DNA of 64,000 nt from Pseudomonas triticifolii (GCF_014358015.1 NZ_JACONV010000021.1:1-64000); one strand, 5' to 3'. Positions 8,509-18,617 are shown, counted from the first letter of the stretch. The notes: a model not told the origin generated them from the letters alone. Numbers and translations: made by a program.

Positions 8509-9516
8509 ATGGGTATCGATCTTCCGCTGATCTGGGCCGTCATCATCATCTTCGGCATCATGATGTATGTCGTGATGGACGGCTTTGACCTGGGTATCGG
8601 GATTCTTTTCCCGTTCATGAAAGACAGTTCCGACCGGGACGTGATGATGAACACCGTCGCGCCGATCTGGGATGGCAACGAAACCTGGTTGGTACTGGGG
8701 GGCGCGGCACTGTTCGGCGCGTTTCCGCTGGCCTACTCGGTCGTGCTGTCGGCGCTGTACCTGCCCTTGATGTTCATGCTGTTAGGCTTGATTTTCCGTG
8801 GCGTGGCGTTCGAGTTTCGGTTCAAGGCTACCGAAAAGAAGCGTCACCTGTGGGACAAGGCCTTTATCGGTGGTTCTCTGGCCGCGACCTTCTTTCAGGG
8901 CGTGGCGTTAGGCGCATTCATCGAGGGCATTCCGGTGGTGAATCGCCAGTTCGCAGGCGGCTCGCTCGACTGGCTGGCACCGTTCCCGATGTTCTGCGGC
9001 CTGGCCCTGATCGTGGCGTATGCGCTGCTGGGCTGCACCTGGCTGATCATGAAAACCGAAGGTTCGCTGCAGAAGGCGATGCATGACCTGGCGCGCCCTC
9101 TGGCCGTGGCCGTTCTGGTGGTCATGGGGGTGGTGAGTCTGTGGACGCCGCTGGCGCACCCTGACATCGCGCATCGCTGGTTCAGCATGCCGAACCTGTT
9201 CTGGTTCATGCCGGTGCCGATTCTGGTGCTGGTGACCATGTACGGGCTGTTCAAGGCCGTGGCACGCAACGCGCACTACACGCCGTTTCTGCTGACCCTG
9301 CTGTTGATCTTCCTGGGTTATAGCGGGCTTGGCATCAGCCTGTGGCCGAACATCATTCCGCCGTCGGTCTCGATCTGGGACGCCGCCGCGCCGCCGCAAA
9401 GCCAGGGCTTCTTGCTGGTCGGCACGCTGTTCATCCTTCCGTTCATCCTGGGATACACCTTCTGGAGCTACTACGTGTTCCGCGGCAAAGTCACCGCAGA
9501 AGACGGTTATCACTAG
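8509..9516 (+). CDS. cioB: Cyanide-insensitive terminal oxidase (bd-type), subunit II
   Basis: CioB is the second core subunit of the bd-type quinol oxidase, an integral membrane protein of 335 residues with about eight or nine helices. It begins MGIDLPLIWAVIIIFGIMMY and has the family motif DGFDLGIGILFPF near residue 24, followed by APIWDGNETWLVLGG. The C-terminal segment NIIPPSVSIWDAAAPPQSQ is typical of CydB/CioB. It starts 3 bp after cioA and is followed 21 bp later by the small third subunit, forming a three-gene operon. Confidence 0.95.
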   Translation: MGIDLPLIWAVIIIFGIMMYVVMDGFDLGIGILFPFMKDSSDRDVMMNTVAPIWDGNETWLVLGGAALFGAFPLAYSVVLSALYLPLMFMLLGLIFRGVAFEFRFKATEKKRHLWDKAFIGGSLAATFFQGVALGAFIEGIPVVNRQFAGGSLDWLAPFPMFCGLALIVAYALLGCTWLIMKTEGSLQKAMHDLARPLAVAVLVVMGVVSLWTPLAHPDIAHRWFSMPNLFWFMPVPILVLVTMYGLFKAVARNAHYTPFLLTLLLIFLGYSGLGISLWPNIIPPSVSIWDAAAPPQSQGFLLVGTLFILPFILGYTFWSYYVFRGKVTAEDGYH

Positions 9517-9537
9517 TCCGAACAGAGGAGATTGATC

Positions 9538-9705
9538 ATGTCTGGCAAAAAAACCATGCACGACCCGGATCCGGCACTCAGCAAACCGCTCTGGCAACGA
9601 GTGGCCTGGCTGGTCGGCATCTGGGCGGGCAGTGTGCTTGCGCTGTTCATCGTCGCCAGCCTGATGCGCATGTTCATGAGTGCGGCTGGCCTGACCACGC
9701 ACTGA
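9538..9705 (+). CDS. Small membrane subunit of the CIO oxidase (DUF2474 family)
   Basis: This 55-residue protein, MSGKKTMHDPDPALSKPLWQ onward, has a single membrane helix (VAWLVGIWAGSVLALFIVA) and a short tail. An AGAGGAG ribosome site lies 7 bases before its ATG. Position, size and topology match the DUF2474 proteins encoded after cioB in Pseudomonas, analogous to CydX, which stabilises the haems of E. coli cytochrome bd. Its function in this organism is inferred from position. A strong terminator follows directly, so it is the last gene of the cio operon. Confidence 0.88.
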   Translation: MSGKKTMHDPDPALSKPLWQRVAWLVGIWAGSVLALFIVASLMRMFMSAAGLTTH

Positions 9706-9754
9706 TCGGCCACGCAACGCATTCCCGCACCGTGTCCACGGACACGTTTTACAG

Positions 9755-9781
9755 ACCCTCCGGTTTCGGAGGGTTTTTTTT
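9755..9781 (+). terminator. Rho-independent terminator of the cio operon
   Basis: The stem accctcc/ggagggt with a short loop (ggtttc) is followed by a run of eight T residues. It lies 50 bases after the DUF2474 stop. A second small palindrome, gtgtccacggacac, lies just upstream at 9732-9745. Confidence 0.9.
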
Positions 9782-9801
9782 GAGCTGCGAAAAGCGGGGT
9801 G

Positions 9802-10926
9802 TTACTTGCGGGCCTTGAGGATCACGAACTTGGGCGTTGCTGCCACCTGCTCGACACCCCGGAACAGCCGCGACAGCTTGGTGTGATAGCCCAGATGACG
9901 GTTGCCGACGATGTACAGCGCGCCGCCTGTTACAAGGGCTGCGCGGGCCTGCTGGAACATGCGCCAGGCCAGGAAGTCGCCGACTACCTGCTGCTGATGG
10001 AAGGGGGGGTTGCACAGCACCACGTCCAGTGAATCTGGCTCTTGACCCGCCAGGCCGTCGGCGGCGCGGATCACCACGTCTCGCTCGCCCAGGCGGGCTT
10101 GCCAGTTCTCGGCGGCGGACTGCACGGCCATGAATGACTCGTCCACCAGCGTGTACTGCGCCTGGGGATTGTCCAGTGCGCTGGCAATCGCCAGTACACC
10201 GTTTCCGCAGCCCAGATCGGCGACCCGTGCTGCGCCGAGGTTTTTTGGCAGATAGGGCAGAAAGGCACGCGTGCCGATGTCCAGGCCTTCCCGGCAGAAC
10301 ACATTGGCATGGTTAAGCAGCTCGATGGCAGGCTCGTCGAGCGTGTAGCGCGTGGGGTAGGGCGACGACCTGATCTCCTTGATCTGCGGTGTCGCGAACA
10401 GCAGACGGGCTTTCTTGACCGCCAGCGAGGCCTGCACCGGCCCCACGTACTCTTCGAGCAGATCGCCGGCCGAGCGTGGCAAGTGTTTGATCATCGCCGC
10501 CGCAATCACGCGGGCACCGGGGGCCAACTGGCCTTGCAGACGAATCAGTTGTTCTTCAAGCAGGGCCAGCGTCTTGGGCACCCGGATCAGTACCCAGTCA
10601 AACGGGCCCGTCAGTGGCGCGCTGGCGGGGATCAGCGGCACGCTGTCGTAGGCCAGGCCGTTGCGCGTCAGGTTTTTCTCAAGGCCTTGGGCGGCGAGGA
10701 ACGAGTCGGTGCTGCTGACCACTGTTGCATGAGGCGCAAGGCTGGCCGCCAGTGCGCCAAAGCTGTCATTGAGGACCAACACGCGGCTTTGCAGGGCCAG
10801 CCCGGTTTCTGCGACGAAATTGAGCAGGTACTCGTCAGCGGCATCGAATGCCTGTAGCGGCTCATCTTGCTGTTCGGGTTGGCGAATGAGGTCAAGTTGA
10901 GCAAAAGGGCTGATGAGCAAGGGCAT
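9802..10926 (-). CDS. rlmG: 23S rRNA (guanine-N2) methyltransferase, RlmG family
   Basis: RlmG methylates G1835 (E. coli numbering) of 23S rRNA with SAM. The 374-residue protein has the doubled methyltransferase architecture of the RsmC/RlmG family. The degenerate N-terminal domain (FDAADEYLLNF, VLVLNDSFGALA, IRVPKTLALLEEQL) is followed by the active C-terminal domain with VADLGCGNGVLAIASA and the catalytic NPPF motif (VVLCNPPFHQQQ). The N-terminal segment matches RlmG better than RsmC. It is convergent with the cio operon and transcribed in the same direction as the small LuxR-type gene. Confidence 0.9.
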   Translation of the reverse strand: MPLLISPFAQLDLIRQPEQQDEPLQAFDAADEYLLNFVAETGLALQSRVLVLNDSFGALAASLAPHATVVSSTDSFLAAQGLEKNLTRNGLAYDSVPLIPASAPLTGPFDWVLIRVPKTLALLEEQLIRLQGQLAPGARVIAAAMIKHLPRSAGDLLEEYVGPVQASLAVKKARLLFATPQIKEIRSSPYPTRYTLDEPAIELLNHANVFCREGLDIGTRAFLPYLPKNLGAARVADLGCGNGVLAIASALDNPQAQYTLVDESFMAVQSAAENWQARLGERDVVIRAADGLAGQEPDSLDVVLCNPPFHQQQVVGDFLAWRMFQQARAALVTGGALYIVGNRHLGYHTKLSRLFRGVEQVAATPKFVILKARK

Positions 10927-11034
10927 TGGCAGGACAACTCTGGGCAGGCACGTAAGCCCGTTGACTTACGGGCTCGCTGAGAGAGGTGATTTTACGTACT
11001 TTTCTCGCTTTGGCACCTGCCCATTGCTGCACTA

Positions 11035-11271
11035 TCAAAGGTCTAGCTGGATAACCCCGCTTTTTACCGCTCGGGCCACTGCTGCGGTTTTGTTGGTAGC
11101 GCCCATTTTCAAAATGGCACTGGCAACGTGAAAATTGATCGTGCGCTCCTTGAGGCTCAGAATGATGGCGATATCGGCTGCGGTCTTGCCCTCGGCAGAC
11201 CATTGAAGAACCTCGATTTCTCTCTGTGTCAATTCTTTGGGATGGGGAAGGTGCCAAGCGTTGATGTCCAT
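11035..11271 (-). CDS. HTH-only LuxR-type transcriptional regulator
   Basis: The protein is little more than a GerE/LuxR helix-turn-helix domain. The motif LTQREIEVLQWSAEGKTAADI is followed by recognition-helix residues ERTINFHVASAILKMGATNK. The sequence resembles the C-terminal domain of acyl-homoserine-lactone LuxR proteins, but the autoinducer domain is absent. I prefer ATG 11271 (78 residues), with AGGA five bases upstream, over ATG 11292 (85 residues). The target genes are unknown. It is transcribed away from fpr, and an inverted repeat lies in the shared upstream region. Confidence 0.85.
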   Translation of the reverse strand: MDINAWHLPHPKELTQREIEVLQWSAEGKTAADIAIILSLKERTINFHVASAILKMGATNKTAAVARAVKSGVIQLDL

Positions 11272-11352
11272 GATGTTCCTGATCGCCTCCATACCTTTGA
11301 TGGCGAAAGTTTGCTGTGCTTTTATCCAGTCTAGAGAAGATCAATCACGAGT

Positions 11353-11409
11353 TTTGGGAGTAAGCAGGGGTCCAGACGGGTGGAATGATGGCTTTTACGT
11401 ACTCCCAAA
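11353..11409. other. Inverted repeat between the LuxR-type gene and fpr
   Basis: The 10-base arm tttgggagta (11353-11362) recurs as its exact reverse complement tactcccaaa (11400-11409) with a 37-base spacer. It lies in the divergent region upstream of both the small LuxR-type regulator and fpr. It could be an operator, but no regulator has been matched to it. The rest of 11293-11619 shows no gene. Confidence 0.4.
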
Positions 11410-11619
11410 GGCGTAATCTGGCCAAAACACCCGTTACAGCGCGTCTCGTCGTGAATGGGCTAAAACGGTTCGATCCGAGTGCAAGGCAGCGCAAGAACCA
11501 AATGCTCTAAGCCGCGCAGCGTTTTGGTCCGGCAGCCCCTACAAACCGGAGGTGTTTATCGCACGCGCTTTGCGGGACACTGTTCACCACCTTTCATATT
11601 CGGGAGTCCGAGACGCACC

Positions 11620-12396
11620 ATGACCGTCAGCGAAGACAAGTTCACTCGGCAGACGCTCCAGCGTGTCACGCCATTGACCCCCAATTTGTTCACGCTGCGC
11701 GTGACCCGCGACCCTGGCTTCAGATTTCGGGCGGGGCAGTTCGCGCGTCTGGGTGTGACCAAGGCGGATGGCACCACGGTCTGGCGCGCCTATTCGATGG
11801 TGTCGTCCCCGCATGACGAGTTTCTGGAGTTTTTCTCCATCGTGGTGCCTGACGGCGAGTTCACCAGCGAGTTGAGCCGCCTGCGCGAGGGTGACAGCCT
11901 GATGGTGGAGAAACAGGCCTTCGGTTATCTCACGCTGGACCGTTTCATCGATGGGCGTGATCTGTGGCTGTTATCCACAGGCACCGGCGTTGCGCCGTTT
12001 CTGTCGATTCTGCAGGACTTCGAAGTGTGGGAAAAATTCGAGCGTGTGATTCTGGTGTATAGCGTGCGCGAGACCAGGGAACTGGCGTATCAATCGCTGA
12101 TTGCCGAGCTGATGGAGCGTGAGTACCTGGCCGAATACGCCCATAAGTTCCTGTTCTTGCCCACTGTCACCCGCGAGCAGCACCCGGGCGCCTTGAACGG
12201 CCGAATCACGCAGTTGATTGAAAATGGCGAACTGGAACGCGCAGCTGGCATTGAGATCACGCCCGAGCATTCGCGTGTGATGCTGTGCGGCAACCCGCAA
12301 ATGATCGACGACACCCGCGCCTTGCTGAAACAGCGCGACATGCGCCTGAGTCTTTCACGCAAGCCGGGGCAAGTGGCGGTGGAGACCTATTGGTAG
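11620..12396 (+). CDS. fpr: Ferredoxin/flavodoxin-NADP+ reductase
   Basis: Fpr passes electrons between NADPH and ferredoxin or flavodoxin through FAD. The 258-residue protein has the FAD-binding motif RAYSMVSSP, the NADP-binding segment LLSTGTGVAPFLSIL, and VMLCGNPQMIDDT. It ends in ETYW. A terminal aromatic tryptophan resembles E. coli Fpr (which ends in HYW) more than the FprA type of Pseudomonas that ends in FVEK. I therefore read it as the second Pseudomonas Fpr class. I chose ATG 11620 because residues upstream do not match the family. Confidence 0.92.
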   Translation: MTVSEDKFTRQTLQRVTPLTPNLFTLRVTRDPGFRFRAGQFARLGVTKADGTTVWRAYSMVSSPHDEFLEFFSIVVPDGEFTSELSRLREGDSLMVEKQAFGYLTLDRFIDGRDLWLLSTGTGVAPFLSILQDFEVWEKFERVILVYSVRETRELAYQSLIAELMEREYLAEYAHKFLFLPTVTREQHPGALNGRITQLIENGELERAAGIEITPEHSRVMLCGNPQMIDDTRALLKQRDMRLSLSRKPGQVAVETYW

Positions 12397-12429
12397 GTCG
12401 CCGCCCTGTCAGACAGTCTGTACCCTTCA

Positions 12430-12510
12430 TGGGAGCGGACCTGGCGGCGTGCCGTGTCGCTGAATAGTTGTTGGATGTACCGGCCCTTTCGCGAGCAAGC
12501 TCGCTCCCAC
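12430..12510. repeat. REP-type inverted repeat pair
   Basis: The left arm tgggagcggacctggcgg faces a right arm cgcgagcaagctcgctccca. This is the gtgggagcg class of intergenic palindrome seen elsewhere in the window. It lies between the convergent genes fpr and mscL and probably acts in transcript ends. No gene is seen in 12397-12581. Confidence 0.75.
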
Positions 12511-12581
12511 AAAACTGATCCGCACCCCAAAAGCTGGACATCCATCTGACTTCTTGGGGGCAGATCAAACAGCGCGCATCC

Positions 12582-13028
12582 TCACACCGGACGAGCGGGG
12601 TCCACGGTGATCGGCGTCATTGGCTTGTTCTGCTCCTTGAGCAGGTCGCGGATCTCGCCCAGCAGCACTTCTTCTTTCGAAGGTGTTGGCGGCAGGGTAG
12701 GGGCCTTGGCTTCTTCACGCTTCAGGCGGTTGATGGCTTTGACGCCCATGAAGATGGCGAATGCGACGATGATGAAGTCAATGACGGTCTGGATGAACTT
12801 GCCGTAGGCCAGCAGCACGGCCGGGGCTGTTCCGTCAGCGGCTCGCAGGGTCACCGCCAGGTCACTGAAGTCAACGCCACCGATCAATAGCCCCAGTGGC
12901 GGCATGATTACATCGCCGACGAACGACGAAACGATTTTGCCGAATGCCGCGCCAATGATGATACCGACGGCCATATCGACCACGTTACCTTTGACCGCGA
13001 ATGCCTTGAACTCGCTTAATACGCTCAT
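12582..13028 (-). CDS. mscL: Large-conductance mechanosensitive channel
   Basis: MscL is a homopentameric inner-membrane channel that opens under membrane tension to release solutes during hypo-osmotic shock. The 148-residue protein begins MSVLSEFKAFAVKGN and has TM1 with the conserved pore-lining glycines (VVDMAVGIIIGAAFGKIV). A periplasmic loop follows, then TM2 (FIQTVIDFIIVAFAIFMGVK) and a C-terminal cytoplasmic helix (KEEVLLGEIRDLLK). The length is slightly above E. coli MscL (136). It is divergent from radA. Confidence 0.96.
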   Translation of the reverse strand: MSVLSEFKAFAVKGNVVDMAVGIIIGAAFGKIVSSFVGDVIMPPLGLLIGGVDFSDLAVTLRAADGTAPAVLLAYGKFIQTVIDFIIVAFAIFMGVKAINRLKREEAKAPTLPPTPSKEEVLLGEIRDLLKEQNKPMTPITVDPARPV

Positions 13029-13218
13029 GAGTAATTCCTTGTTACAGCTTAAATGACCCGGTCAAGTGTAATGCACTCACCCGGGTGTTGCCCGTGCATG
13101 TTCAATCGACCGGGCTGATTCGTGGAAGTTTTATCGGTCTTGAACGCCCAGCTTCGATGACCGGCCAACGGGTGTCGCAACCTGCGTTATCATGTGCGCT
13201 TTTACGATTGGGGTTGTC

Positions 13219-14586
<1,368 letters not shown>

Positions 14587-14592
14587 GCGGCG

Positions 14593-14961
14593 CTAGATTT
14601 CGATCAGCGCCGCCAGCTCGCGATCCAGTTCTTCTTCATCGCCAAGGTTCAGCTCGACCAGCCGCTTCAAGTGGCTGATCGACTGCAAGCCGATGTGCCG
14701 ACACACAAAACCCAACTGGCGGTTGTTGTCGTGGGTCAGGTGCACATCCATTTTCACGTAGGTATCAGTGCTGAGGTGGATGTCGACCTGAAAGTCCTGC
14801 GCGGGGTCTCCCGTCCAGGGATCGGGCCGCTCGATCAGCAGACCCTTGAGCGACAGGTCGACCAGTTGTACTTTCCAGTGGTTGTCGCCTTGCATCAGGT
14901 CGGTTGTGGCGTCGAAAGCGATGCGTTTGAAACGTCGGCGATCTGCAGGTGAGTCAGTCAT
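14593..14961 (-). CDS. mapZ: PilZ-domain c-di-GMP receptor, MapZ ortholog
   Basis: This 122-residue single-domain PilZ protein has both c-di-GMP signatures: the N-terminal RRRFKR arginine motif and the DxSxxG motif (DLSLKG). Its C-terminal SISHLKRLVELNLGDEEELD is very close to what I recall of P. aeruginosa PA4608 (MapZ). MapZ binds the chemotaxis methyltransferase CheR1 when loaded with c-di-GMP and reduces receptor methylation. The convergent position with radA is also conserved. I chose the ATG at 14961 because it aligns with MapZ; the frame extends to 15021 with unrelated residues. Confidence 0.88.
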   Translation of the reverse strand: MTDSPADRRRFKRIAFDATTDLMQGDNHWKVQLVDLSLKGLLIERPDPWTGDPAQDFQVDIHLSTDTYVKMDVHLTHDNNRQLGFVCRHIGLQSISHLKRLVELNLGDEEELDRELAALIEI

Positions 14962-15243
14962 CAAGTGAACTCTCTCGTTGCGGCTTCCCGGTGCCAGGAG
15001 CATGGCGTTGCGGCTGATCAATACGGTCTTTCATGCACCATAGACCTGAAAGAGGCCTTCGGACAGATGGCCATCACAGTTTTATTGCCCATCTGTCCGC
15101 GAGCGCATGCGAACCGCTCTATGCCGGGTATCTGCCTTAATTGATCAAATTTCGGTCTAGACCATCGTGGGGGGTGGCCTTTCGCTGCGACAGCGCTAAA
15201 CTCGCACTGCTTGCCTTCTAGTCAACTCTGCTGGAATAAAAAA

Positions 15244-17319
15244 ATGAAAAATAATAATAGTCTGATGCGCCATGTTCCCTGGCTCATCGTCGCAATTGTT
15301 GGAGCATGTGCTCTGGGGGTCGTGGCCTTGCGCCGCGGTGAGGCGATCAACGCCTTGTGGATAGTGGTCGCAGCGGTCGCCATCTATCTGGTTGCTTATC
15401 GTTACTACAGTCTTTTCATCGCCAATCACGTCATGCAACTCGACCCGCTGCGCGCAACGCCTGCAGTGGTCAACAACGATGGTCTGGACTATGTGCCGAC
15501 CAACAAACATATTCTTTTCGGTCACCACTTTGCGGCCATCGCAGGCGCAGGCCCGCTGGTCGGTCCGGTACTGGCGGCGCAGATGGGGTATCTGCCCGGC
15601 ACGCTGTGGCTGATTGCCGGTGTGGTACTGGCCGGTGCGGTACAGGACTTCATGATCCTGTTCCTCTCCACACGCCGTAACGGTCGCTCGCTGGGCGACA
15701 TGGTGCGCGAGGAGATGGGCCGTATTCCCGGCACCATCGCCTTGTTCGGCTGCTTCCTGATCATGATCATCATCCTCGCGGTGCTGGCGCTGATCGTGGT
15801 GAAAGCCCTGGCAGAAAGTCCGTGGGGCATGTTCACCGTCATGGCGACCATCCCGATTGCGATGTTCATGGGCATTTACATGCGCTACATCCGCCCGGGC
15901 CGTATCGGTGAAATCTCCATCATCGGCGTGATTCTGCTGCTGGCCTCCATCTGGGTCGGCGGCGCAGTCGCGGCCGACCCGACCTGGGGCCCGGCGTTCA
16001 CGTTCACCGGCATACAGATCACCTGGATGTTGGTGGGCTACGGCTTTGTGGCGGCGATGCTGCCGGTCTGGCTGCTGCTGGCACCCCGTGACTACCTGTC
16101 GACCTTTTTGAAGATCGGCACCATCGTGGCACTGGCGATCGGCATCCTGATTCTGGCGCCCGAGCTGAAAATGCCGGCCCTGACCCAGTTCACCAACGGC
16201 ACGGGTCCTGTCTGGAAGGGCGCTCTGTTTCCGTTCCTGTTCATCACCATCGCGTGCGGTGCGGTATCGGGCTTCCACGCGCTGATTTCTTCGGGCACCA
16301 CGCCCAAGCTGCTGGATAACGAGAAAAACGCCCGTTACATCGGTTACGGCGGCATGCTCATGGAGTCTTTCGTGGCCATCATGGCGATGGTTGCCGCTTC
16401 GGTGATCGAGCCAGGTGTCTACTTCGCCATGAACAGCCCGGCGGCCGTGGTCGGCAGCGACGTGGTAGCGGTTGCACAGACCGTCACCAGTTGGGGCTTC
16501 ACCATTACGCCTGAGCAACTGACGGCGGTGGCCAAGGACATCGGCGAGAACACCATTCTGGCCCGTGCCGGTGGTGCTCCGACGCTTGCGGTCGGTATCG
16601 CGCAGATCCTGCACCAGGTCCTGCCGGGTGAAAACACCATGGCGTTCTGGTACCACTTCGCAATCCTGTTCGAGGCCCTGTTCATCCTGACGGCGGTTGA
16701 CGCCGGCACACGCGCCGGTCGCTTCATGCTGCAGGACTTGCTGGGCAGCTTCGTTCCGGCGCTTAAACGCACCGAGTCCTGGACTGCCAACGCCATCGGC
16801 ACCGGTGGTTGTGTCGCACTCTGGGGTTACCTGCTGTATCAGGGCGTGATCGATCCGCTGGGTGGCATCAACACCTTGTGGCCGCTGTTCGGTATCTCCA
16901 ACCAGATGCTGGCCGGTATCGCGCTGATGCTCGCAAGTGTCGTGCTGATCAAGATGAAGCGTCAGCGCTACGTCTGGGTCACCATGCTGCCCGCTACCTG
17001 GCTGCTGATCTGCACCGTGACCGCAGGCCTGATCAAACTGTTCGACTCCAACCCTGCCGTTGGCTTCCTGGCCCTGGCCAAGAAATACAGCGCAGCAGCG
17101 GACGCCGGTCAGATTCTTGCTCCGGCCAAGACCATGGACCAGATGCAGCATGTGATCTTCAACGCGTACACCAACGCGGGTCTGACCATCCTGTTCCTGT
17201 TCGTGGTGTTCAGCATTCTGTTCTACGCCCTGAAAGTCGGTATCGCGGCCTGGGGCAAGAAGGAGCGGACCGATAAAGAATCACCGTTCCAGGCCATGCC
17301 ACCAGCGTCGCAGGTGTGA
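15244..17319 (+). CDS. cstA: CstA-family pyruvate/peptide transporter
   Basis: CstA-family proteins are large inner-membrane carriers induced on carbon starvation. In E. coli the family includes the pyruvate transporters BtsT and CstA. This 691-residue protein has about 16-18 hydrophobic segments. Recognisable family stretches are DYVPTNKHILFGHHFAAIAG, GAVSGFHALISSGTTPK and ILFEALFILTAVDAGTRAGR. I chose ATG 15244, where the protein starts MKNNNSLMRHVPWL. The next gene, yjiX, lies 27 bp downstream, as in many proteobacteria. The direct substrate in this organism is not shown by the sequence. Confidence 0.94.
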   Translation: MKNNNSLMRHVPWLIVAIVGACALGVVALRRGEAINALWIVVAAVAIYLVAYRYYSLFIANHVMQLDPLRATPAVVNNDGLDYVPTNKHILFGHHFAAIAGAGPLVGPVLAAQMGYLPGTLWLIAGVVLAGAVQDFMILFLSTRRNGRSLGDMVREEMGRIPGTIALFGCFLIMIIILAVLALIVVKALAESPWGMFTVMATIPIAMFMGIYMRYIRPGRIGEISIIGVILLLASIWVGGAVAADPTWGPAFTFTGIQITWMLVGYGFVAAMLPVWLLLAPRDYLSTFLKIGTIVALAIGILILAPELKMPALTQFTNGTGPVWKGALFPFLFITIACGAVSGFHALISSGTTPKLLDNEKNARYIGYGGMLMESFVAIMAMVAASVIEPGVYFAMNSPAAVVGSDVVAVAQTVTSWGFTITPEQLTAVAKDIGENTILARAGGAPTLAVGIAQILHQVLPGENTMAFWYHFAILFEALFILTAVDAGTRAGRFMLQDLLGSFVPALKRTESWTANAIGTGGCVALWGYLLYQGVIDPLGGINTLWPLFGISNQMLAGIALMLASVVLIKMKRQRYVWVTMLPATWLLICTVTAGLIKLFDSNPAVGFLALAKKYSAAADAGQILAPAKTMDQMQHVIFNAYTNAGLTILFLFVVFSILFYALKVGIAAWGKKERTDKESPFQAMPPASQV

Positions 17320-17346
17320 TGATGGTCGCCCACAGAGGATTTGCTA

Positions 17347-17544
17347 ATGTTCAATGACCTGAGTCGTCTCGGGAAGTACCTCGGTCAGGCCGCCCGCCTG
17401 ATGGTAGGCATGCCGGACTACGACACGTACGTCGAGCACATGCAGACCACGCACCCGGACAAGCCGATGATGACCTACGAGCAGTTCTTTCGGGAGCGGC
17501 AAGAGGCGCGTTACGGCGGCAAGGGCGGTCCGAAGTGCTGCTGA
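17347..17544 (+). CDS. yjiX: YbdD/YjiX family small protein (DUF466)
   Basis: This is a conserved 65-residue protein that nearly always follows cstA or btsT. It contains the family signature MVGMPDYDTYVEHM and a cysteine pair at the C terminus (GGPKCC). AGAGGA lies 8 bases before the ATG. In enterobacteria YbdD/YjiX is reported to be needed for CstA/BtsT-dependent pyruvate uptake. A role as an accessory factor for the upstream transporter is inferred here. A terminator follows at 17574. Confidence 0.92.
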   Translation: MFNDLSRLGKYLGQAARLMVGMPDYDTYVEHMQTTHPDKPMMTYEQFFRERQEARYGGKGGPKCC

Positions 17545-17573
17545 TCCTCTGATCTGCGTTATCGTTTGACTCG

Positions 17574-17607
17574 ACGCGCCACAGGCTGTTACCTGTGGCG
17601 CGTTTTC
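17574..17607 (+). terminator. Terminator after cstA-yjiX
   Basis: A strong stem, acgcgccacagg paired with cctgtggcgcgt, has a loop of about six bases and is followed by TTTTC. It separates the cstA-yjiX operon from the GTPase gene, which would then need its own promoter or read-through. Confidence 0.8.
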
Positions 17608-17639
17608 ATTTCAGCCAAATGCATCATGCCTGGAGCTTT

Positions 17640-18617
17640 ATGAGCGAGTTGCAACCTATCCCCGTCACTGTGCTGACCGGCTTTCTCGGCGCAGGCAAGA
17701 CCACGCTCTTGCGCCATCTGCTCAAGGCCGAGCATGGCCTGAAGATTGCCGTGATCGAGAACGAGTTCAGCGATGCCGGCATCGACAGCCAGTTGCTGGG
17801 CACTGACCCCGTGCAAGTCATGACTTTGTCCAATGGCTGCGTCTGCTGCACCATCCACACGGACCTGACCAAAGCGCTGTACCTGCTGCTCGAACGCCTG
17901 GACAGCGGCGAAATCGCCTTCGACCGGTTGGTGATCGAATGCACCGGCCTGGCCGATCCTGCTCCCGTTGCGCAGACATTTTTCATCGACGAAGAACTGC
18001 GTGAGCGCTACATCCTCGACGGCATCATCACCCTGGTCGATGCCGCGCACGCCGATACTCACCTGACCCAGACCATCGCCCAGGCGCAGATCGGCTTTGC
18101 CGACCGGTTGCTGGTGAGCAAGCGCGATCTGGTCGACGACGCCGCGTTTGAAGCCCTCAGTGCGCGCCTGACCCGCATCAACCGCCGGGCTCCGATCCGT
18201 ATTGTCGAGCACGGCAAGATCGATCTGGCCGAATTGCTCGACGTGCGTGGCTTCAACCTCAATGCCGACCTTGGCGGCGGGATGATCTTGCGTCCGCTGG
18301 CACCTGTCGGTAACTCCGGCGACCGCATCACCAGCCTCGTCCTGCGCAGCGACAAGCCCCTGGATCTGGACCGTCTCAGCGAATTCATGAACGAACTGCT
18401 GGAAGACCACGGCAAACAACTGTTGCGCTACAAAGGTGTGCTCAACATCGCGGGTGAAGACAGGCGCATGGTGTTTCAGGGCGTGCTCAAGCTGTATGGC
18501 TTCGACTGGGACACCGAATGGGCCGAAGGCGAGCCGCGCGAGAGCGTGATCGTGTTCATCGCCGACGAGCTGCCGGAGGAGAAGATTCGGGCGGGGTTTG
18601 CGAGGATTTCGGCGTAG
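17640..18617 (+). CDS. yjiA: COG0523 (CobW/YjiA) GTPase, putative metallochaperone
   Basis: The 325-residue G3E GTPase has Walker A GFLGAGKTT at residues 14-22, the metal-binding CxCC motif (Cys67, Cys69, Cys70 in NGCVCC), the switch segment ECTGLADP, and the guanine-specificity region SKRDLVD. A C-terminal CobW domain follows. These proteins handle zinc or other transition metals. Position next to cstA-yjiX matches E. coli yjiY-yjiX-yjiA, and P. aeruginosa has the same order. The metal and client are unknown. ATG 17640 has TGGAG upstream. Confidence 0.9.
   Translation: MSELQPIPVTVLTGFLGAGKTTLLRHLLKAEHGLKIAVIENEFSDAGIDSQLLGTDPVQVMTLSNGCVCCTIHTDLTKALYLLLERLDSGEIAFDRLVIECTGLADPAPVAQTFFIDEELRERYILDGIITLVDAAHADTHLTQTIAQAQIGFADRLLVSKRDLVDDAAFEALSARLTRINRRAPIRIVEHGKIDLAELLDVRGFNLNADLGGGMILRPLAPVGNSGDRITSLVLRSDKPLDLDRLSEFMNELLEDHGKQLLRYKGVLNIAGEDRRMVFQGVLKLYGFDWDTEWAEGEPRESVIVFIADELPEEKIRAGFARISA

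Noticed and set aside
15196..17151. 651-residue minus-strand frame across cstA
   Set aside because: It is histidine/arginine/glutamine-rich antisense sequence of a membrane protein gene, not a protein family.
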